A DNA stretch of 64,000 nt, taken from assembly GCA_019828595.1 (NCBI GenBank), contig JAHQRK010000014.1:1-64000 (forward strand), given 5' to 3'. The stretch comes from Aphanomyces cochlioides. Taxonomy: Eukaryota > Oomycota > Saprolegniomycetes > Saprolegniales > Verrucalvaceae. Within the stretch, counting starts at the first letter, position 1. Each line of letters opens with the position of its first letter. Under the pieces are notes generated by a model. It saw only the letters and a program-made list of their open reading frames with translations. It searched no databases and had not been told where the DNA came from. A program made the position numbers and the translations under genes. This document shows, piece by piece, positions 49,728 through 59,092 of the stretch.

Positions 49728-49761
49728 TCCACCCAGGGGCGTAGCCCTGGCCTCACCCTAG
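49728..49761 (+). terminator. Helitron 3' terminus of H1 (hairpin plus CTAG)
   Basis: The hairpin arms CCAGGG (49733-49738) and CCCTGG (49745-49750) enclose GCGTAG. CTAG is at 49758-49761. Helitrons use such a hairpin as the rolling-circle termination signal. The next base, 49762, is the first T of the H2 5' end, so no host base separates the two units. Confidence 0.85.
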
Positions 49762-50734
49762 TCTATTACTTAAGGCTCTAACGCAACACGTAAGTACGAG
49801 ACTAAGTACGAGAGTAATTTTTACATACAAACGTCAAGTCAACAAATGAGCAATTTTTATATACTTTATCCAAGTACAAAATGAGCAATTTTTACATACA
49901 AACGCCAAGTCAAAAAAAGAGTAATTTGAGACAAGTTCGTTCATGCACCCATGATGCTGGACGTGGCAGTTGTCGATAATATTAATAATCATTCCACATA
50001 CAAAATGAAAATATTGTCCTACTATTTAAAATAATACCTGCCAAAGACGATTGAATGGCAATTGGGTTTTTCTGGGACGATGCAAGATGAGATGCATGTC
50101 TTAGGATAGCTTCACTCGGGCAGAAAAGGCCGCTGAATAAGCGGTCAACACACTGTGCAGTAGGGTGACGAGCCCTTTCTGCCACTTTAAGCCATACTCT
50201 GGCCAGAGGCTTGGACTCCGAAAGGCGAATTCCGACGCGATCAAAAAATTTTAAAAAATAAAAATTTTATATATGCGAATGTTACGAAGTAGGGCCTTTT
50301 TGGCTCGAAATACCGGACTTTCTCATAGAGCAGCCAGGGGCGGCTATAACGTGTGTTTTTACTGTATTTTCATATTGACTTTGGACGAGTAAATCCTCTC
50401 CCCATAGTTCAACTTTTTTACAGTAAGGGGACAATGTGTAACGTTGGTTACCACTATTGCAACCGATGGTGCTACTTTTTTTGACGGAGTACCACTGTAG
50501 ATAGTGGGCCTACGGCGAGTACCATGAATCACTTCAGGGGTGTTGCATGAATACTTAGCAGGTGTATTATCCAGTATCAAAGTTTCAACTCATTATTGAA
50601 CTCGATATTAAACAAAGTGATGTTTAATAAATACCACGACTTCTGTACGATTTATGAAAGAAATGAGTAGTATTTTCTGGCAAACCACATTATGTTAAGC
50701 TTAAGTGGCGGGACACATATCCACAGTATTTTTA
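49762..50734. other. 5' non-coding region of Helitron H2
   Basis: No gene is seen. It contains Helitron 5' terminal sequence (to about 50040) that is shared with H1 and H3, except that a ~170-bp internal segment near 49935 is missing here. It continues with a region shared with H3 (57541-58160) that includes the hairpin CCGCT-GAATA-AGCGG near 50132 and CTTTTTTTGACGGAGTAC near 50475, which resembles a transposon end. Confidence 0.55.
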
Positions 50735-50764
50735 CGATCCAATCACATTATCATTTTTGTGTTG
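50735..50764 (+). promoter_or_regulatory. Putative core promoter of the H2 ORF (CCAAT box and initiator-like)
   Basis: CCAATCA at 50739-50745 is followed by TCATTTTTGT at 50751-50760, close to the oomycete initiator TCATTYY, five bases before the ATG at 50765. The same block precedes the H3 copy (ATG at 58223). The spacing to the ATG is very short, so the call is tentative. Confidence 0.3.
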
Positions 50765-51790
50765 ATGTTTTTGTATGAACATTTGTCTGACGCAGTTTTC
50801 TGCGTAGAAAATAACAACTACTCGGCCTCTAAGAAAGGCAAAGGCAATGGCAATCATGACAATGACAATCAAGGACATGCGATCGATAACTCCGAACCTG
50901 GCAAGCAAGCAGAGCGGAATGAAGTGCATGCTACCGAACAAGAGTCTGCATCCACTGGAGCTAATGGCCGAGCTGTGGATGACGATGCCTTGATGCCTAA
51001 CGACGAGGCGGCTATGAGAAAGGCCAAGAAGGCGGAGTACAACAAACGTGCTCGCGAAAAGAAACGGCAAGCTCTCCTGGAAGAGGTCGACAAATCCAAA
51101 AAGGCGGAGTACAACAATCGTGCTCGCGAAAAGAAACGGCAAGCTCTCCTGGAAGAGGTCGACAAATCCAAAAAGGCGGAGTACAACAATCGTGCTCGCG
51201 AAAAGAAACGGCATGCTATCGTGGATGACTTCGACAAAGAGGTGGCTATGAAAAGATCCAAGAAGGCGGAATACAACAAACGTGCTCGCGAAAAAAAGCA
51301 CAACACTGAGGTTGCGAATCAAGGGCGGGGTGCCATCATTTTGCACCATACGGACATGGATAAGAGCGACGAAGAGGAAACCAAGGAGGGAGAAGACGGA
51401 ATCCATTATCACGCTCAAAGTGACCATCATCTCAAGATTCTGGCAGCTCAGGAGCAAGAAGATCGCGAGCGCACAGTTGACAATCGAAGGATCTATGCTG
51501 CGCTACAACCTAACCGTATGAATGAAGGAGGTGAAGAAGAAACCAAGGAAGAAGATATTTCCGATGGAAATGTGGATTGCAACACTGACAATCAATTACT
51601 TGCCTTGGCAAATGCTGATCCTCCGCTAAACGTGGATGTGGATTTGATTGATGTACCTCCTCGCGAGCAAGGATTAAGTCTCCGGAATAAACCCAAGGGT
51701 CGCCCGAAGAAGAAGAGTGATCACAACAGTGCACGCGTCAGTTTCGATGACTTCGATGAATCATTGGTGCCTCTTCATACTATTGAGTAG
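50765..51790 (+). CDS. Helitron N-terminal acidic/basic repeat ORF (H2)
   Basis: The first in-frame ATG is at 50765; the open frame begins at 50705 with a GTG codon. The product is about 341 residues: an N-terminal MFLYEHLSDAVFC segment, a polar Asn/Asp/Glu-rich region, four tandem KKAEYNKRAREKKRQALLEE-type repeats, then acidic stretches and a basic NKPKGRPKKKSDHN patch resembling an AT-hook or nuclear localisation signal. It ends at a TAG (51788-51790) in the same frame as the Rep domain that follows at once. Many Helitron Rep proteins begin with Arg/Lys/Glu-rich repeats ahead of the zinc-finger part. I therefore infer that this is the N-terminus of the Rep-helicase, cut off by one stop codon, and not an independent gene. 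Confidence 0.7.
   Translation: MFLYEHLSDAVFCVENNNYSASKKGKGNGNHDNDNQGHAIDNSEPGKQAERNEVHATEQESASTGANGRAVDDDALMPNDEAAMRKAKKAEYNKRAREKKRQALLEEVDKSKKAEYNNRAREKKRQALLEEVDKSKKAEYNNRAREKKRHAIVDDFDKEVAMKRSKKAEYNKRAREKKHNTEVANQGRGAIILHHTDMDKSDEEETKEGEDGIHYHAQSDHHLKILAAQEQEDRERTVDNRRIYAALQPNRMNEGGEEETKEEDISDGNVDCNTDNQLLALANADPPLNVDVDLIDVPPREQGLSLRNKPKGRPKKKSDHNSARVSFDDFDESLVPLHTIE
51026..51310 (+). repeat. In-frame tandem 72/90-bp repeats in the H2 N-terminal ORF
   Basis: Units start at 51026, 51098, 51170 and 51260. The first two are 72 bp (24 residues), nearly identical at the nucleotide level. The third is 90 bp (30 residues), and the fourth is partial. Each begins KKAEYN and contains RAREKK. The predicted structure is a charged alpha helix. 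Unit number and type differ from the H3 copy. Confidence 0.9.
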
Positions 51791-54700
51791 CGTTCGATTT
51801 GCCGCCATTGCGAAGCGAAGATTTGGCCAGGCGAAGAAAAGGACTGCTGCGGTGGAGGCTCTCGAGTGCTGCCTGTTGCTACCTGGCCTGACACACCCGA
51901 GTTTCGCGAATACATTGCTTTGTTCAAAACCAGAGGGTTTGTCAATAACACTCGCCGGTACAACGCCCTCTTTGCCTTTACATCTATTGGTACCCAAGAA
52001 ATTATTCACGGCAACGGTGGGCCGAGATCTTATACAATCCAAGGCGATTTGCATCATTTGATTGGACCAATGTTGCCTGCGGACGAGGAACAAGCCAGTT
52101 ACGCCCAGATCTACATTACGGATCCTGAAACGCAAGCAAGCATTGCTCAGCCTCGAAGCAACAGCCGAACGCATAACCTTCCTACGTGTTCTGAAATCGC
52201 TGTTCTTTTTCAGAAACGTCCAAGTCAGGGCGTCATATCTTACTGCATGGTATTGATGGCCCCGTACTCAGCGAAGTTCAGCGAAACTATCACGTTGGTA
52301 AACATGTGCGTTTGGATCGACAACCTGGGGAACAACGCTTATTTCGCATTAAGGAATTTCATTCGGCATATGACCCGCTTCAATACCCTTTGCTCTTTCC
52401 CACTGGGACTTTGGGGTGGTCGTTTGACAACAAGAGCGGTCGCAATCATGAAAACGTGAGTTTGAACGATTATGCTCGATACCATTTGCACGAGCACGGT
52501 GCATTCTCTCCATTACATGCCAGCGGACCTCTATTTCAAGTGTTTGCAGTCGACAATTTTGCAAAGGTGGAACACCAAAGGCTTCGATATATTCGTGACC
52601 AAACCAACAACCTCCGCAGCGACACGTACCGCGCACTTCATGACGCTGTTTCGCATGATGTGGACCTCAAAAGCATTGGAAAAAGGACTGTTTTGCCGTC
52701 ATCTTACACGGGTGGACCTCGGTACATGAGACAACGTTACCTTGACGCCATGGCAATTGTTCGCAAGTTCGGTCGACCAGACCTTTTTATCACTGTGACA
52801 TGCAATCCAAAGTGGGTTGAAATCGACAGGGAGCTGGAATTGGCGAAAGACGACTATGGATTTAAACGATCTCCAGCTGATCGACCTGACTTAGTGACGC
52901 GCATGTTCCGTCTCAAGCTCTTAGCCATTGAAGCCATGCTGTACAAGGGGGAAGTTTTGGGTCGACAAGCTGCGTGTGTTCGTGTTGTCGAATTCCAAAA
53001 GCGTGATCTGCCTCATGCCCATATGTTGGTCATATTCACTGGGGACGACAAAATCAAGACAGCTGCCGATATTGACAGTATTATCAGTGCAGAAATCCCC
53101 GACAAGGAAAAGAATCCAAGACTGCACGAAATTGTTACAACCTGCATGATTCACAAATGCAGCGACCGATGCCTGAAAAACGGGAAGTGCAAGAAAAACT
53201 TTCCAAAAGCATACTGCAACGAAACATCAGAAGGCAGTGATGGATATCCACTCTACCGTCGTCGCCGCTCTTCGGCAGAGCGGCCCTCTGAGTATACCAA
53301 CCAATATGTTATTCCGTACTGCCCAACGTTGAGTGCCATGTTCGACTGCCCAACGTTGAGTGCCATGTTCGACTGCCACATCAATGTCGAGGCGTGTACA
53401 AGTATATCTGCAGTCAAGTACCTGTACAAGTACATCTACAAGGGCTCAGACCGCTCAAATTTTCAACTTGAGTCCAGTGAACTTGACGAAATCAAGCAAT
53501 ACCAAGATGCCCGCTATGTATCGTGCTGTGAGGCCCTCACACGCATTTTCTCTTTCGACATGTTCAAACGATCTCACGCTGTCGAGAACCTCGAAATACA
53601 CTTGGAAGGTGAACAAGTTGTATGCATTCCTACCGACCGCCCGATGAGCCCTCAGGAATTGGCAAGGAGGAACCGGACGAAACTCACCGCGTTTTTTGAA
53701 CTGTGCCGTGAAAACAGTGATTCACAAGCACTTGCGCGTGAATGTCTGTACCATGATATCCCCAAGCATTTCGTATGGAACAAAAAGCTCCGCAAGTGGA
53801 CATCACGTAAAAGGGGTGGTGATCGTATGATCGGGAGGATGCTGACGGTATCACCCCGCTCGGGAGACTGTTTTTTTATGCGAATGCTATTATGCTACCG
53901 ACGAGGTCCGACATCGCACGAAGATTTGCGAACCGTCAATGGCGTGGTTCATCCGACGTTCAAGTCAGCCGCACTTGCCCTTGGCTTTCTTGAAAATGAC
54001 GAGGAATGGCTAACCTGCATGCGAGAAGCAACTGAAACAGCAACTCCCTATGAGCTCCGAACACTTTTTGTCAGTATTCTGATTCACTGTGAACCTGCGG
54101 ACGCACGAGGGCTATGGAACAAATTCGAAGATGAAATGAGGCAAGATTTTCACCGCATGTACCCCGACGATTCTCAAAAATCTACAGCTTTCGCAATTCA
54201 GGCTTTATCAAGATGCCTCGAGTCGAATGCATCAAGCTTGGATCGTTTTCCGGAGCTTCCACAGCTTGCACATTTCGAACAATATTTTGCTCTTGAGGAA
54301 ACAAACAGGGGCCGTCAATCCAATCGATTAGTGGCTATGGAATCTTCGCACAACCAAGAACAAATCCAAGGCATTTTGGAAGGCAAGTCTACGATGACCG
54401 AAGAGCACGAGGTCTTCTACAACGACGTTATGAGCGAGATTACGAAGGAAAGTACTGTTCGAAGAGGCAAAGTATATTTTCTCGAAGGTGAAGGCGGCTC
54501 AGGGAAGACGTTCATCTCAAACATTTTACTGGCTCAAGTGCGCTCAATGAACAAAATTGCCTTGGCTGTTGCTTCGTCCGGACTTGCTGCTCTGAATTTG
54601 ATCGGAGGTACAACTGCGCATTCGAGATTCTGTCTTCCAAGATCATTGCACGAGCTTAGCCGATGTGACGTTCGGAAGCAGTCACATCTTGCGGAACTTT

Positions 54701-55840
54701 TACGTCTCACAGAACTTATTATTTGGGACGAGTGTTCGATGATGCACAAGTGCTGTTGAGGCCGTTGATCACATGCTACAAGATTTGATGGACAACGCGC
54801 TTCCTTTTGGTGGAAAGGTCGTCATATTCTCGGGCGACTTCAAGCAAATGCTTCCAGTCATTTTGAAGGGCACACCTGGGCTAATCCTCGAAGCATGCTT
54901 GAAGAACAGCTACCTTTGGAGAAATATCGCACAGTTTCATCTGACGGTGAACATGAGGTTGACCAACAACAACTCAGAGAGTGTTCGAGAGTTTGCTGCA
55001 TTGCTCAAGTCTATTGGTCATGGAACATACCCCACATGTACCGAACTCGGTGCCGATTACTTTCGACTACCTGATGATTTGGCGATTCCATACAAGTCGC
55101 CTGATGATTTGGGGTCATTTTTAAACAACGTCTATCAAGACATGAACAACCTGCGCATCAATGCACTTAGATCGTACTTTGGATGTCGAGCTATCCTTGC
55201 ACCCAAACATAGTGTTGTTGCTGACATCAACACAACACTTCTTGAGCGACTCACTTCCGACTGCGAAATGACATATTTGTCCGCCGATTCTGTTGCAGAC
55301 AAACCCAACTCGGACACAAATGCATGCGAGTTCCCCATCAAGTTTCTGAATTCTATAGACATCAACAACTTCCCCAGCCACAAGTTGCATTTGAAAGTTG
55401 GTTGCCCCATTATTCTGCTTTGTAATTTGTGTACTTCGGAAGGCATGTGCAACGGAACACGTTTAATTGTTCTTGAGCTGAAAACACGATGTATCAAGGC
55501 TCAAATTATGAACGGCTCCCACACGAACAAGATCGTTTACATTCCCCAAACTACTACAATTCACGATGGTGAGCAAAACAATTACCCATTTGAGCTACGC
55601 AGAAGACAATTTCCTGTTCAAGTTGCCTTTGCAATGACGATTCACAAGGCTCAAGGTCAAACGATTTCTCACGTGGGCGTCTACCTTCCAGAACCCGTCT
55701 TCTCGCATGGACAGCTTTACGTCGCCATGTCAAGAGCCCAAGCAAAAGGCAACATTAAGTTTTTGGTCGCCAATGGACAGTACGATGGACTGCCTGGAAT
55801 CTACACGAAAAACATTGTGTATCAAGAAGCATTACAATAG
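51791..55840 (+). pseudogene. Helitron Rep-helicase (HUH endonuclease plus PIF1-like helicase), broken
   Basis: Directly after the TAG the frame gives ICRHCEAKIWPGEEKDCC, the zinc-finger-like start of Helitron Rep. The Helitron_like_N region follows (NTRRYNALFAFTSIG; FHSAYDPLQYPLLFPTGTLG). The HUH motif is DLPHAHMLV near 53008-53030, and the paired tyrosines are VKYLYKYIYKG near 53414. The PIF1-type helicase has Walker A GEGGSGKT (near 54490) and Walker B WDECSM (near 54725). Motifs FSGDFKQMLPVI, MTIHKAQGQTI and YVAMSRA lie toward the end at TKNIVYQEALQ. The protein would nick, unwind and transfer the element by rolling-circle replication. Breaks: one frameshift at about 52205-52230, next to a T run, and one at about 54750, right after Walker B. 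As sequenced it cannot encode a full enzyme, but all catalytic motifs are preserved, so inactivation looks recent. Confidence 0.93.
53322..53375 (+). repeat. 27-bp in-frame tandem duplication within Rep
   Basis: Two exact 27-bp copies (53322-53348 and 53349-53375) add nine residues, PTLSAMFDC, just ahead of HINVEACTSISAVKYLYKY. Other Helitron Reps have one such segment before HINVE. It keeps the reading frame. Confidence 0.9.
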
Positions 55841-56331
55841 GCACGACTCCATAAAACTTCATCCATAACTAACAAACGTTATCATGTTCTTACAAATATA
55901 TACACTGTGTTGTTGTGGAATTGCCGTGACTTCCTGGATCAAGTCCAATTGCATCGTACCGATGAATTGGACGATAAATCCTCGAGATTAGCTAACCCCA
56001 AACTACGCACCTTATACTTAGATTCAACGTTACAGTATTACAAGATGAAGAAGTACGTGGTGTCAACCAACGATGACCTCGATCTACTCATCGATCGCAC
56101 AGATTGTGCAATCTGAACTTGGGTATATGATTTATCTCCTGACGAAAAATAATATTCGTCAGTCAACAGTAGCCAATCAGAATCCTCAGCGTTAACTTAT
56201 TTTTTTTTTACTTCGAACTGGGCCTGAATCAAATTCAAAATTCATAGTATGGCTTCAAACGTTTCATGTGTGTGATCAAATCTTTGTTTTTTCCATAGCA
56301 AAAACGCTCCACCCAGGGGCGTAGCCCTGGC
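55841..56331. other. 3' region of Helitron H2
   Basis: 55841-56127 has no recognised gene. A 69-codon ORF (55907-56116) shows no family likeness. 56128-56330 is the terminal repeat shared with H1 and H3, including the sub-terminal hairpin CTGACGAA...TTCGTCAG (56139-56162) and the termination hairpin at 56313-56330. Confidence 0.6.
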
Positions 56332-56770
56332 AAAGCTCTAACGCAACACGTAAGTACGAGACTAAGTACGAGAGTAATTTTTACATACAAACGTCAAGTC
56401 AACAAATGAGCAATTTTTATATACTTTATCCAAGTACAAAATGAGCAATTTGAGACAAGTTCGTTCATAGTAGTCAGCACTTCCAACCAACATCAACTCA
56501 TTTGACCACTCAAGGTTGTATTGCCCGATATCCATGGCAAATATCCATTTGTCAATTTTTGGTGTGTTGCTCAATACTTGGTGTCATGTTTTGTCACGAT
56601 GCACCCATGATGCTGGACATGCCTGTTGTCGATAATATTAAAATCAAACAATTCCACATACAAAATGAAAATATTGTCCTACTATTTAAAATAATACCTG
56701 CCAAAGACGAGATGGGCGCTCCTCCAAAGGAACCCCACTAGACTCTTTCAACCTGTATTAAACCTTCCGC

Positions 56771-57033
56771 ATAATTATCCGAAAATCCATGGATATGTCC
56801 TTGGACGGAACAAAGTGACATGGAATGCATTGAACACTGTCATGTATTAGATGTAGGTTTTACGATTTGGAAAGGACCAGGATATCCATGGAAACATCCA
56901 AGGAAATATCCATGGATATCCGGATAATTATCCGAAAATCCATGGATATTTCCTTGGACGGAACAAAGTGACATGGAATGCAATGAACACTGTCATGTAT
57001 TAGATGTAGGTTTTACGATTTGGAAAGGACCAG
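56771..57033. repeat. 153-bp tandem duplication with inner inverted repeat in the Merlin-like element
   Basis: The block starting ATAATTATCCGAAAATCC at 56771 recurs from 56924. The second copy is partial and ends at 57033. Between them GGATATCCATGG (56880-56891) and CCATGGATATCC (56910-56921) form a perfect 12-bp inverted repeat. The second copy contains the stop codon and C-terminal codons of the mini-transposase. Confidence 0.85.
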
Positions 57034-57276
57034 CTTCGCCACATGAACTGATCAAGGTAAGATTGAAGGTCGTCAGTTTGAACACCTCGCATGGCCTTCA
57101 AGTACTGTTTCACACGTACTTCCCACACACCTTCAATTGACTGTGAGTTTCATTCAACAGGAGTTTCAACTTACTTTCATGCACCATTCAACAGCGGCTG
57201 ACTCGCTGACTGTTTCCTTCATAACCCTGCCGAACGTGTAGTCCGAGACATCGGACAAGTCATATAGACTGTCCAT
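57000..57276 (-). pseudogene. Internally deleted ISXO2/Merlin-type transposase gene, two exons
   Basis: On the minus strand exon 1 (57276-57175, 34 codons) begins MDSLYDLSDVSDYTFGRVMK and ends at GTAAGT. An intron of 34 bp (57174-57141) closes with CTCACAG. Exon 2 (57140-57000) reads SIEGVWEVRVKQYLK, then LQSYLDQFMWRSW, and stops at TAA. The IEGVW and YLDQFMWR motifs are the C-terminal signature of DDE transposases of the IS1595/ISXO2 (Merlin) group, with the Glu of IEG as the probable third catalytic residue. The central catalytic domain with both Asp residues is gone, leaving an 80-residue potential product. It cannot catalyse transposition. It could at most act as a DNA-binding or inhibitory fragment, which is speculation. 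Confidence 0.65.
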
Positions 57277-57534
57277 TGCAAATTTCGAAATGTATGTCCA
57301 GACAAGTGAATGGCTCTTATTGTTTGTGTTTAGTGGGTTTCAACTGGAGTGGTATTCTATTTCTAAGTATAAGGATTTGATGGTTCTCTTTCAATGGAGC
57401 GTATTCGTGGGGTCAGATTGGAGTTCATAGTGTATCTGGATAATCGATTCTTTTATCTGGATACAAAATCAATTCGTCATTTGTCCGTTAATACAGGTTG
57501 AAAGAGTCCAGTGGGGTTCCTTTGGAGGAGCGCC

Positions 57535-58192
57535 ACGAGATGAATGGCAATTGGGTTTTTCTGGGACGATGCAAGGCGAGATGCATGTCTTAGGATAGCT
57601 TCACTCGGGCAGAAAAGGCCGCTGAATAAGCGGTCAACACACTGTGCAGTAGGGTGACGAGCCCTTTCTGCCACTTTAAGCCATACTCTGGCCAGAGGCT
57701 TGGACTCCGAAAGGCGAATTCCGACGCGATATGCGAATGTAACGAAGTAGGGCCTTTTTGGCTCGAAATACCGGACTTTCTCATAGAGCAGCCAGGGGCG
57801 GCTATAACGTGTGTTTTTACTGTATTTTCATATTGACTTTGGACGAGTAAATCCTCTCCCCATAGTTCAACTTTTTTACAGTAAGGGGACAATGTGTAAC
57901 GTTGGTTACCACTATTGCAACCGATGGTGCTACTTTTTTTGACGGAGTACCACTGTAGATAGTGGGCCTACGGCGAGTACCATGAATCACTTCAGGGGTG
58001 TTGCATGAATACTTAGCAGGTGTATTATCCAGTATCAAAGTTTCAACTCATTATTGAACTCGATATTAAACAAAGTGATGTTTAATAAATACCACGACTT
58101 CTGTACGATTTATGAAAGAAATGAGTAGTATTTTCTGGCAAACCACATTATGTTAAGCTTAAGTGGCGGGACACATATCCACAGTATTTTTA
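57535..58192. other. 5' non-coding region of H3 ORF, shared with H2
   Basis: No gene is seen. It matches H2 50045-50734 closely, lacking an AT-rich stretch of about 37 bp present near 50240 in H2. It includes the CCGCT-GAATA-AGCGG hairpin and the GACGGAGTAC motif. Confidence 0.6.
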
Positions 58193-58222
58193 CGATCCAA
58201 TCACATTATCATTTTTGTGTTG

Positions 58223-59092
58223 ATGTTTTTGTATGAACATTTGTCTGACGCAGTTTTCTGCGTAGAAAATAACAACTACTCGGCCTCTAAGAAAGGCAAA
58301 GGCAATGGCAATCATGACAATGACAATCAAGGACATGCGATCGATAACTCCGAACCTGGCAAGCAAGCAGAGCGGAATGAAGTGCATGCTACCGAACAAG
58401 AGTCTGCATCCACTGGAGCTAATGGCTGGGCTGTGGATGACGATGCCTTGAATCAGGGCAATATTAATGATGAGGCGGCTATGAGAATGGCCAAGAAGGC
58501 GGAGTACAACAAACGTGCTCGCGAAAAGAAACGGCAAGCTCTCCTAAAGGCGGAGTACAACAATCGTGCTCGCGAAAAGAAACGGCATGCTATCCTGGAT
58601 GAAGTCGACGAAGAGGTGGCAATGGAAAAATCTAAAAAGGCGGAGTACAACAATCGTGCTCGCGAAAAGAATCGACAAGCTCTCCTGGAAGAGGTCGACA
58701 AATCCAAAAAGGCGGAGTACAACAATCGTGCTCGCGAAAAGAAACGGCATGCTATCGTGGATGACTTCGACAAAGAGGTGGCTATGAAAAGATCCAAGAA
58801 GGCGGAATACAACAAACGTGCTCGCGAAAAAAAGCACAACACTGAGGTTGCGAATCAAGGGCGGGGTGCCATCATTTTGCACCATACGGACATGGATAAG
58901 AGCGACGAAGAGGAAACCAAGGAGGGAGAAGACGGAATCCATTATCACGCTCAAAGTGACCATCATCTCAAGATTCTGGCAGCTCAGGAGCAAGAAGATC
59001 GCGAGCGCACAGTTGACAATCGAAGGATCTATGCTGCACAACAAAACAGGGAACTATTGAGGCCAATTCGAAGTAAAATAAGAAAGAAGTGA
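58223..59092 (+). pseudogene. Truncated copy of the Helitron N-terminal repeat ORF (H3)
   Basis: It begins like the H2 ORF (MFLYEHLSDAVFC, first ATG at 58223) and has the same promoter-like block upstream. The repeat region has five units instead of four, in a different order. It follows H2 to NRRIYAA (about 59036). It then leaves the Rep-coding sequence and runs into the Helitron 3' region, ending after NRELLRPIRSKIRKK at 59092. The zinc-finger, HUH and helicase parts are absent. A 289-residue charged protein could still be made. Whether it binds DNA or interferes with the full Rep is unknown. Confidence 0.75.
58493..58840 (+). repeat. In-frame tandem repeats in the H3 N-terminal ORF
   Basis: Five KKAEYN/RAREKK units are visible, some of 24 and some of 30 residues, one shortened at its end (ALLKAEYNN). 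The arrangement differs from H2, showing repeat gain and loss between sister copies. Confidence 0.88.

Larger units (their letters stand above)
48422..49761 (+). mobile_element. Helitron unit H1 (1.34 kb, non-autonomous)
   Basis: It begins TCTATTACTTAAGG, matching the TC-starting Helitron 5' terminus (TCTMTAYTA type), directly after a host A. It ends with a 6-bp hairpin (CCAGGG-GCGTAG-CCCTGG), seven bases, then CTAG, the typical 3' terminus. From left to right it holds the 5' terminal region, the left end of a Merlin-like element (48817-48905), a Rep N-terminal fragment (48906-49132), a captured ORF-like fragment on the minus strand, and a ~370-bp 3' region shared with H3. It has no complete gene and must depend on a Rep-helicase in trans. 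Confidence 0.85.
49762..56331 (+). mobile_element. Helitron unit H2 (6.6 kb, carries Rep-helicase)
   Basis: It begins TCTATTACTTAAGGCTCTAA immediately after the CTAG of H1. It contains a ~1-kb 5' region, the N-terminal acidic/basic ORF (50765-51790), the Rep-helicase (51791-55840) and a 3' region with the termination hairpin (56313-56330). The final CTAG is missing: after the hairpin the sequence reads CAAAGCTCTAACG, which is the start of H3. About 20 bases, the end of H2 plus the start of H3, were lost at this join. At ACGATTGAATGG (near 50047) it has the unoccupied version of the site that carries a Merlin-like insertion in H3. Confidence 0.87.
56715..57534 (-). mobile_element. Merlin/ISXO2-like DNA transposon, 820 bp, with 47-bp TIRs and 8-bp TSD
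   Basis: The left end GGCGCTCCTCCAAAGGAACC and the reverse complement of the right end match over 47 bp with one mismatch. The element is flanked on both sides by ACGAGATG (56707-56714 and 57535-57542). An 8-bp target duplication fits the Merlin superfamily (8-9 bp). Helitron H2 shows the near-empty site ACGATTGAATGG at the homologous position. The interior carries a shrunken transposase gene on the minus strand (57276-57000) and a 153-bp tandem duplication. It is non-autonomous as it stands. Confidence 0.85.

Noticed and set aside
50205..50222. A tRNA-like B box (GGCTTGGACTCC) suggesting a SINE
   Set aside because: Two core positions differ from the B-box consensus and no A box was found at the proper distance upstream.
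50732..51457. A 241-codon hydrophobic minus-strand ORF resembling a membrane protein
   Set aside because: It is the antisense of the Lys/Glu-rich repeat ORF. AAG/GAA codons read backward give Phe/Leu, which mimics membrane segments.
55907..56116. A 69-codon ORF downstream of the Rep-helicase as an accessory Helitron gene
   Set aside because: It is not shared by H1 or H3 and has no recognisable motif or promoter signal. The length is within chance.
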